A stretch of DNA of 50,744 nt from Kiritimatiellia bacterium (lineage in GTDB: Bacteria; Verrucomicrobiota; Kiritimatiellia; PWTM01), in assembly GCA_026417735.1 (NCBI GenBank), contig JAOACR010000013.1, positions 1 to 50,744 on the forward strand, in the 5' to 3' direction. Position 1 is the stretch's first letter; each line of letters starts with the position of its first letter. The notes beneath the pieces were generated by a model. The model ran no database searches, was not told where the DNA came from, and saw only the letters and a program-made list of their open reading frames with translations. Both the position numbers and the translations under genes were made by a program. Positions 45,167-50,744 of the stretch are shown here, piece by piece.

Positions 45167-45228
45167 GTTCCCTCGCCCCGACCGCGGCGGCATCCTTGCT
45201 CGATGCGGCCGCGCGATCTCCGCGTTCG

Positions 45229-45257
45229 TTGCGAACAAACTATGACTGCTCTAGCAT
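45229..45257 (+). promoter_or_regulatory. Sigma70-like promoter for the small membrane protein (leaderless geometry)
   Basis: TTGCGA, 17-bp spacer, TAGCAT. A GTG at 45264 lies 6 nt downstream of the -10 box. Confidence 0.45.
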
Positions 45258-45263
45258 GTGGCC

Positions 45264-45575
45264 GTGAGACCACCGAGCACGGAACCGGCAGCAAATCCGC
45301 GGCCGTGGGGCGCGGTCCGTCGCTGGTTCCCGCCGCGACGCCGCCGGCGGCTCTCGCGTCGGTCCCGATACCCACCGCCGGAGCCCCCCGCCGTCCATCA
45401 CCGCCGACGGCATCGAAAGCAATGGATTTTCTCCGTGCTGCTGGCGCTGCTGACGCTGGTGGTGGCCGCGGCGGTGTATCTCGCGATCCAGCGACCGACC
45501 GCCGCCCCGCTGCCCAGTCCGTCTCCTCTGCAGATCGCAGAAGATCCGTTTGGCCTCGACCCTCGGCACGATTAG
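45264..45575 (+). CDS. Small single-pass membrane protein of unknown function
   Basis: 103 residues from the GTG at 45264. The first 55 are strongly basic and Pro-rich (RRWFPPRRRRRLSRRSRY, then HHRRRHRK). One clear transmembrane helix follows (WIFSVLLALLTLVVAAAVYLAI), and a short Pro/Ser tail ends DPFGLDPRHD. The positive-inside rule predicts a cytosolic N-terminus. It has no family I know. Codon use matches the neighbours and the promoter spacing fits, so I judge it real. It precedes the Ser/Thr kinase gene on the same strand but that gene has its own promoter. Confidence 0.5.
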   Translation: MRPPSTEPAANPRPWGAVRRWFPPRRRRRLSRRSRYPPPEPPAVHHRRRHRKQWIFSVLLALLTLVVAAAVYLAIQRPTAAPLPSPSPLQIAEDPFGLDPRHD

Positions 45576-45647
45576 CCTGCTCCCCCATGGCTCGGCGTTC
45601 GCCCGCTGCACTGCGTTGGCCGGCCGGCGTGCCCGCTCGCTGCCACG

Positions 45648-45676
45648 TTGTGCATGCGAACCATGCCCGCTATAGT
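45648..45676 (+). promoter_or_regulatory. Sigma70-like promoter for the Ser/Thr kinase gene
   Basis: TTGTGC, 17-bp spacer, TATAGT (five of six bases). The leader of about 48 nt contains GAGGAG 11 nt before the GTG start. Confidence 0.55.
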
Positions 45677-45730
45677 GGCGGTCGTGCAGACGCCGGGCCG
45701 CCAAAGAGCGTCGAGGAGTGAACCGCTCCG

Positions 45731-48229
45731 GTGACGAACGACGACATCATCCTTGAAATTGCGGAGCCGGTCGCACGCATCGCCTGTCGCAAGTGCGCCC
45801 AAACCATTGATGTCGCCGGCCTGCCGGTCTTTCAGGTGGTCATTTGCCCCGTCTGCCAGACCGGCCAGAAGGTTCCCGCCCAGCTGAAGCACTTTCTGCT
45901 CTTCGACGTGCTGGGTCGCGGCGGGATGGCCGTCGTGTACCGCGCGCTCGACCGCACCCTGAATCGCCATGTCGCGATCAAGGTGATGCGCGGCTCGCTC
46001 GCCGACGACCCGCAGTATGTCGCCAATTTCCTGCGCGAGGCCCGTGCCGCCGCGCAGCTGAACCACCCGAACATCGTTCAGATCTACATGGTGGACGAGG
46101 CCGGCGGCCACCCCTTCATCGTGATGGAACTGCTCGATGGCGGTCGGCTCGACGAAATGATCGCCGCCGGCCGGCCGCTCTCGGAGAAGCTCGTGCTGCG
46201 CGTCGCGCTGCAGGTCGCCGAAGGCCTCGCCGCGGCCGCCGACCGCGGCCTGATCCACGGCGACATCAAGCCGGCGAACATCCTGTTCGACCGCCAGGGC
46301 ACCGCGAAAATCACCGACTTCGGCCTCGCTCGCTTCCAGCAGAAACCGCTCTCGCAGGGAGAGATCTGGGGCACGCCGTACTACATCGCGCCCGAAAAGG
46401 TGCGCGAGCGCCGCGAGGATCTCCGCTCGGACATTTACAGCCTCGGCGCCACGCTGTTCCACGCGCTCGCGCTGACGCCCCCGTTCGAGGGCGAAACCGC
46501 GACCGACGTGGTGCTCGCCCGTCTGAAGACACCACCGCCGCCGCTCGACAACTTCCGCCAAGATCTGCACCCGGCGACGAAGAGCCTGATCGCGCGGATG
46601 CTAGAACCCGATCCCGCGGTGCGCTACCCGAACTATGCCTCACTGATCAGCGATATTCAGGCCGCGCTCGCCGCGGTGCAGTCCGGGCCGCCCACCACCC
46701 GCACGACGCCGCCCCAGACGCCGCGTCGGCGGGCGTGGTGGGTCGCGCTGGCCGTTCTCGCGCTGCTGGCTTCGGTCGTCGCGGTGCTGGTCGCGTTGCG
46801 CTCTCGGCGTCCGTCCCCGGCGCGCCCCCGCGCAACGACCCCGTCGGCGGCGATCGGGCCCACCTCCCCGCCCCCCGCCGCGGCGACCTCGACATCGCCG
46901 GTTGCCGCTGCGCCCGCGATCCTGCCGCTCCAGCCCTTTTCCGCCGAAGAAGAGCGCCGGCTCGCCGAAGTGTTCGAGTTGATCGCGCGCGGTGATAATC
47001 CCGCTGCCGAACGGGCACTGCTGGAGATCGGCCGGCAGCTCCCCTCCGCGCACGGCGGGCGCGGCTGGATCGCCCTGTTCACCGCCGTCCCCCCCTGGCT
47101 GAACGGCGACGTCGCGGAAACCACCCGACGACTCCAGCGGTTGATGGACGCGCGGTTCCCCGCGCAAGCCGATGGCAGTCCCCATCCCTCCGCGCTCCCG
47201 CAGGCACTCGCACGCCTGCTCGTCGGCCACCCCTACATCCCGCCCCCCGGTCCTCCCCCGCCCTGGTATGAGCCGCTGCGCCGGTTCTTTCAGAGCGGAA
47301 GCGCGATCCAAAACAACAAGATCGCCGACGGCCTGACGCACCTGGAAGCCTACCTCGCCGCTCCGACGAATCCGCCCGCATGGCCGCGCGGCCTCCAGCC
47401 AGTGGCCACCGCGCTGGTTGCGCGCGCCCGCGAATGGAGGGAGTTTCGGGATGCGATCAAACCCCGGCTCGGGCGCGGCGAGGGCGAGGCAGTGCTGCGC
47501 GAACTGCGCGACCGGCTGAACCAGCCCGGGTGGCAGTGGTACCGCACCGCGATCCGCGAGGAGATCTCGGCCACCGAACGCGCGATCAACGAACAGCGTA
47601 AACGCGAGGAGGCCGCCCGCCGCAAAGCCGAGGAGGAACGCCGCAGGGCCGAGGAAGAGGCCCGCAAGGAAGCGGTCCGCGCCGAGCTGGAAAAGGTCGC
47701 CGGCCTCCGGGCCACACTGATGCCGCTGCTCGCACAGCGGAATTTCAAGGCCGCGAGCGCGGCCGTGAAGACACTGAAAGAGTCGCTGCAAACCGAGGAG
47801 GGGCGCCGCGCGATCGCCTTCTGGGAGGACGCAACCGTCGCGGCCGACGCGCTGCTGCCCCTGCTCGCAGAACGTCTGAAAACCGAACCGTTCCGTGGCG
47901 CGATCGCCCGTCAGCTGTTCGGCGGGGACGTGGTTGCCGCCACCTCGCAGGGCGTGGTGGTGCTGGTCGGCGGCGCGGGCACCGTGGAACGCCCGTGGCG
48001 CGCGGTCTCACCCCGCGCGTTCGTGGAGCTCATGTCGTATGCGACGCCGCCCGAGGGCCGGCCAGAGCGGGCGAAACACGCGCTGGGGCTCGCGCTCTAC
48101 GCGGCATCGGTTCCGGATCTGGCGGCGATCGCTCAGCGCGCGGCCGCGCTCGCCGTGCGCGCCGACGCCACCCTCGAGCCCGCACTCCGCGAGCATCTGC
48201 CGAATCTGCTGCCCGCCCCCGCGCCCTGA
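45731..48229 (+). CDS. Membrane-anchored Ser/Thr protein kinase with N-terminal zinc ribbon
   Basis: 832 residues. A zinc ribbon (Cys19, Cys22, Cys39, Cys42) precedes a Hanks-type kinase domain: glycine loop LGRGGMAVVY, Lys83 in VAIKVM, catalytic loop IHGDIKPANIL (Asp178; HGD in place of HRD), TDFGLA (Asp196), and GTPYYIAPEK. A transmembrane helix lies near 337-357, then a Pro/Ala linker, a region without recognisable sensor repeats (no PASTA), a charged coiled coil near residues 615-660 (EEAARRKAEEERRRAEEEAR) and a C-terminal domain of unknown fold. Targets cannot be read from sequence. GTG start with GAGGAG upstream. Confidence 0.9.
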   Translation: MTNDDIILEIAEPVARIACRKCAQTIDVAGLPVFQVVICPVCQTGQKVPAQLKHFLLFDVLGRGGMAVVYRALDRTLNRHVAIKVMRGSLADDPQYVANFLREARAAAQLNHPNIVQIYMVDEAGGHPFIVMELLDGGRLDEMIAAGRPLSEKLVLRVALQVAEGLAAAADRGLIHGDIKPANILFDRQGTAKITDFGLARFQQKPLSQGEIWGTPYYIAPEKVRERREDLRSDIYSLGATLFHALALTPPFEGETATDVVLARLKTPPPPLDNFRQDLHPATKSLIARMLEPDPAVRYPNYASLISDIQAALAAVQSGPPTTRTTPPQTPRRRAWWVALAVLALLASVVAVLVALRSRRPSPARPRATTPSAAIGPTSPPPAAATSTSPVAAAPAILPLQPFSAEEERRLAEVFELIARGDNPAAERALLEIGRQLPSAHGGRGWIALFTAVPPWLNGDVAETTRRLQRLMDARFPAQADGSPHPSALPQALARLLVGHPYIPPPGPPPPWYEPLRRFFQSGSAIQNNKIADGLTHLEAYLAAPTNPPAWPRGLQPVATALVARAREWREFRDAIKPRLGRGEGEAVLRELRDRLNQPGWQWYRTAIREEISATERAINEQRKREEAARRKAEEERRRAEEEARKEAVRAELEKVAGLRATLMPLLAQRNFKAASAAVKTLKESLQTEEGRRAIAFWEDATVAADALLPLLAERLKTEPFRGAIARQLFGGDVVAATSQGVVVLVGGAGTVERPWRAVSPRAFVELMSYATPPEGRPERAKHALGLALYAASVPDLAAIAQRAAALAVRADATLEPALREHLPNLLPAPAP

Positions 48230-48243
48230 GGCGGCCCTCGCTC

Positions 48244-50259
48244 TCACTCCCCCGCGGTGTCCGTCGCCGGAACCTCGAACTCCTCCACCGGACACTCCGG
48301 GATCGAGTCCAGAAACCATCGGCCGTACCAACGCTCCACCACCCGCCGGTCCAGCACCACCACCACCCCCCGGTCCGTCGCGCTGCGAATCAGCCGGCCC
48401 ACTCCCTGCCGGAACTTCGTCACCGCCGCCGGCAGCGAATACTCCCGAAACGGATCGCCGCCGCTGGCGCGGATCCGCTCCAGCCGCGCCTCCACCACTG
48501 GTTCGTCCGGCACCGCGAACGGCAGCCGCGCGATGATCACCTGTGTCAACGCCTCGCCCGGCACGTCCACGCCCATCCAGAACGAATCAAGCCCGAACAA
48601 CACCATCCGCCCACCACGGCGGAACTGCTCCAACAACTGGTGCCGCGACATTCCGCCGCCCTGCGCCAGCACCGTCAAGCCCGCCCGTTCCAGCGCCGGG
48701 GCGGTCGCCGCAACCAGATCGCGCAGGAACCCCGCGCTCGTACACAGCACCAGCGTGCCCCCGCCGTTGCGCACCGCCAGCCACTCCACCGCGCGCGCCG
48801 CCGCGACGGTGTACTCCGCCACCGTCGGCGCCGGCATCCGCGCGGGGACCAGAACCCGCATCTGCCGCGCAAAATCAAACGGCGAGCCCACCGTCAGCTC
48901 CTCACACTCCGGCACGCCCAGCCGCCGCCGAACATGGTCGAACGAACCGTCCACCGCCAGCGTCGCGCTGGTCAACACCACCGAACGCACCCGGTCGAAC
49001 AACGCGGCGCGCAACAGCGGCCCCACCTCCACCGGCGCCGAGTGCAGAGCCAGCCGCTCGCGCCGCCCTTCCCGCTCCAGCCAATACACGTGGTCCGCCT
49101 CGCTCTGAGCCAGGAACCCGCGAACGCCCCCCTCGAGCGCCTCCGCCCGAGACGCCAAATGGCGCAGCTCGCTGCGGATCTCCGGATCCGACTGCCCGCG
49201 GCGCAACCGGTCCAACCCCATCACAAGCTGATGCAGCAGCGCGGGCAAACGGGTCTCGAGCGCCAGCGGCTCCCGCACCCGCCAGGGTCCCGCACCCCCC
49301 GCGCGGACGGCCCACTGTTCCAGCGCGCCGAACAGTGCTCGCGTCGCCTCCGACGCCTGCCGCACCAACGGCACCAGCTCAGCGGCCGACAGCTGCACCA
49401 GCCATCCCCGCGGCCGGTTTTTCTCTTCGCTGAACAGCCGCCGATACAGCCGCTCGAAGGCGTGCTCGGAGATGCGAAGCCCGAAGTGATCCGTCGCCAC
49501 ATCCTCCAGCTGATGCGCCTCGTCCACCACGACCATCTGCGCTGCCGGCAGCACGCTCGCGCCCGTACCCGCGCTCGCCAGATCGGCCATCAGCAGGTGA
49601 TGGTTGACCACAATCAAATCCGCCCGCTGCAGCCGCTGCCGCGCCCGCCGGTAGAAACAATTCTTCGCCTCCGTACACCGCGCGCCGCGGCAGGCGTCCG
49701 CCTCCGCACACACCTCCTCCCACACCGACGCCGGCGGCTGGCGCGGCATCTCCTGCAGCGTCCCCTCGTCCGCCTCCAGCGCCCAACCCGCCAACCACTT
49801 CAACCAAACGTGCTCCGCATCCGGCAACAATCGAGCGGCGTTCGCGTTCGCATACCGGAGACGCCGCCGGCACAAATAGTTCCCCCGCCCGATCCCGAGC
49901 GCCCACGAAAAGCTCACCCCCAGGTGTTCCCACAAAAACGGCAGGTCCCGACGGACGAGCTGCTCCTGCAGGCTGATCGTCCAGGTCGCCACAACGCACC
50001 GCTCGCGCCGGCTCCGGGCCGCCAGGATCAACGGCACCAGGTACGCAAAGCTCTTTCCAACGCCCGTGCCCGCCTCCACCACCAGGTGTCCCCCGGCCGC
50101 AAGCACGCCGGCCACCGCCTCCGCCATCCGCCGCTGCTGTGGGCGCTCCTCGAACCGAAACGCACCGCTCTCGCCCGCCCGGGCCAGCGCTCCGCCCGGC
50201 TCGAAAAACGCCCGCACCGCCGAAACCCACGGTGCCTCATCGTCAGTCGGCAGCATCAT
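48244..50259 (-). CDS. dinG: DinG-family ATP-dependent DNA helicase
   Basis: 5'-3' superfamily 2 helicase of the XPD/DinG type, 671 residues, which unwinds D- and R-loops in DNA repair. Walker A is VEAGTGVGKS, Walker B VVDEAHQLED, and motifs V/VI appear in LDSFWMGVDVPG and RQGVGRLIRSATDRG. Four cysteines (YLCRRR, ACRGARC, KNCFYRR) form the expected 4Fe-4S site between motifs I and II. No exonuclease domain is attached. Tandem ATGs (50259, 50256) follow a -10 box TACAAT after six Gs, a leaderless-like arrangement. It converges on the kinase gene with 14 bp between stops. Confidence 0.94.
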   Translation of the reverse strand: MMLPTDDEAPWVSAVRAFFEPGGALARAGESGAFRFEERPQQRRMAEAVAGVLAAGGHLVVEAGTGVGKSFAYLVPLILAARSRRERCVVATWTISLQEQLVRRDLPFLWEHLGVSFSWALGIGRGNYLCRRRLRYANANAARLLPDAEHVWLKWLAGWALEADEGTLQEMPRQPPASVWEEVCAEADACRGARCTEAKNCFYRRARQRLQRADLIVVNHHLLMADLASAGTGASVLPAAQMVVVDEAHQLEDVATDHFGLRISEHAFERLYRRLFSEEKNRPRGWLVQLSAAELVPLVRQASEATRALFGALEQWAVRAGGAGPWRVREPLALETRLPALLHQLVMGLDRLRRGQSDPEIRSELRHLASRAEALEGGVRGFLAQSEADHVYWLEREGRRERLALHSAPVEVGPLLRAALFDRVRSVVLTSATLAVDGSFDHVRRRLGVPECEELTVGSPFDFARQMRVLVPARMPAPTVAEYTVAAARAVEWLAVRNGGGTLVLCTSAGFLRDLVAATAPALERAGLTVLAQGGGMSRHQLLEQFRRGGRMVLFGLDSFWMGVDVPGEALTQVIIARLPFAVPDEPVVEARLERIRASGGDPFREYSLPAAVTKFRQGVGRLIRSATDRGVVVVLDRRVVERWYGRWFLDSIPECPVEEFEVPATDTAGE

Positions 50260-50265
50260 CCCCCC

Positions 50266-50295
50266 ATTGTACCCGACCCCTCGCGAGCGTCCGAA
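50266..50295 (-). promoter_or_regulatory. Candidate promoter for dinG (leaderless geometry)
   Basis: Minus strand: TACAAT 6 nt before the ATG, with TTCGGA as -35 box at an 18-bp spacing (alternatively TTGTTC at 21 bp). Confidence 0.4.
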
Positions 50296-50384
50296 CAACT
50301 GCGCCAAGCCGACCACTCGCCTCATCGCCGCGCGTCCCCTCCCTCCCGCATCCCTCGCCAACCCGCCCCCCTCTCGACCCGCCG

Positions 50385-50413
50385 TTGCAACACCCGTCCG
50401 GAAACCCTAGAGT
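50385..50413 (+). promoter_or_regulatory. Sigma70-like promoter for the HD-domain gene
   Basis: TTGCAA, 17-bp spacer, TAGAGT, divergent from the dinG promoter. Confidence 0.5.
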
Positions 50414-50466
50414 GACGCGCGGGCGCCGGCTCGCGCTCTCGTCCGGCGCCGTGTTCCACAACCACC

Positions 50467-50744
50467 GTGCGGAAAGCAGCTCGGCGAACATCTCCGGTGC
50501 CCGTCGCCCCCAACCTCGCGCAGCCGGTGATCCCCACCCTCGCCCGGCTCCCGCCCGCTCTTCGGACTGCGCTCGCGCACCTGGCCGCCGCCCCCAACGG
50601 AGGCGCAAAGCTCGCCCATTCGCTCCGCGTGATGGCACGCGTCCGCGGGGCCCTCGCCCGCACCGTCGCCGCGCTGCACGACGTGCTCGAAACCACCCCG
50701 CTCGCGCTCGACGACCTCCGGCGGCTCGGTTTCTCCGACGCGGT
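50467..50744 (+). CDS. HD-domain phosphohydrolase, N-terminal fragment
   Basis: The frame opens after a stop at 50413 and runs off the right edge. Residues resemble the N-terminal HD domain of (p)ppGpp hydrolases and related small HD proteins: KLAHSLRVM supplies the first His, and VAALHDVLETTPLALDDLRRLGF the HD pair and the next acidic residues. Start is GTG at 50467 or 50497; neither has a Shine-Dalgarno. The remainder, including any synthetase domain, is outside the window. Its promoter at 50385-50413 supports a real gene. Confidence 0.6.
   Translation, partial: MRKAARRTSPVPVAPNLAQPVIPTLARLPPALRTALAHLAAAPNGGAKLAHSLRVMARVRGALARTVAALHDVLETTPLALDDLRRLGFSDA

Overview
The window is about 50.7 kb of GC-rich bacterial chromosome holding 41 protein-coding genes, two of them cut by the window ends. 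It contains no recognisable rRNA, tRNA, CRISPR array, prophage or insertion sequence. The cell is Gram-negative in architecture: there are two ADP-heptose (LPS core) genes, a TolC/MacA/MacB-type export operon and several lipoproteins. Three Gfo/Idh/MocA oxidoreductases (two with twin-arginine leaders, one a lipoprotein), a Tat-exported sugar-isomerase-like protein, a GHL10 lipoprotein, a DUF2851 protein, a PPi-type phosphofructokinase and a zinc-ribbon Ser/Thr kinase together suggest the PVC superphylum, probably Kiritimatiellota or Verrucomicrobiota. That placement is inference from gene content, not a phylogeny.

Layout. 1-4.0 kb: a gene tail, then dapF behind two secreted Gfo/Idh/MocA proteins (minus strand). 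4.0-7.2 kb: a zinc-ribbon membrane protein and two glycosyltransferases. 7.2-14.5 kb: a long minus-strand run of three uncharacterised exported proteins, nadD, rsfS, icd, the two heptose genes and glyQS, mostly joined by ATGA/GTGA overlaps. 14.5-16.9 kb: ferritin, a Tat TIM-barrel protein and rsmI. 16.9-23.7 kb: an APH-fold sugar-kinase candidate divergent from a tolC-macA-macB-type operon. 23.7-25.4 kb: DUF486 and PPi-phosphofructokinase. 25.5-32.9 kb: rpsA-tyrS-purA-uppS-cdsA-rseP, a housekeeping and envelope cluster. 33.3-37.7 kb: DUF2851 and the trkA-trkH potassium uptake pair. 37.9-45.6 kb: the third Gfo/Idh/MocA gene, a Kef-type antiporter fused to two PTS EIIA domains, a GHL10 lipoprotein and a small membrane protein. 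45.7 kb to the end: a Ser/Thr kinase, DinG and the start of an HD-domain gene.

Regulation. By eye I find seventeen sigma70-like promoters, nearly all with a 17-bp spacer, and five divergent pairs of them. Four genes (rsmI, the GHL10 lipoprotein, the small membrane protein and dinG) have the -10 box 6-7 nt before the start codon, which predicts leaderless mRNA; genes inside operons use Shine-Dalgarno sites or stop/start overlaps. No hairpin-plus-U-tract terminator was seen.

Most of the genes are ordinary housekeeping genes. The points most worth a second look are a four-tract G-quadruplex motif just upstream of the potassium-uptake promoter, the antiporter-EIIA-EIIA fusion, the leaderless start geometry, the palindromes around the promoter at 39.3 kb, a 446-bp gap rich in inverted repeats at 33 kb, and the translationally coupled exported trio ahead of nadD. 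All functional calls come from reading motifs in the sequence; no database search was run.
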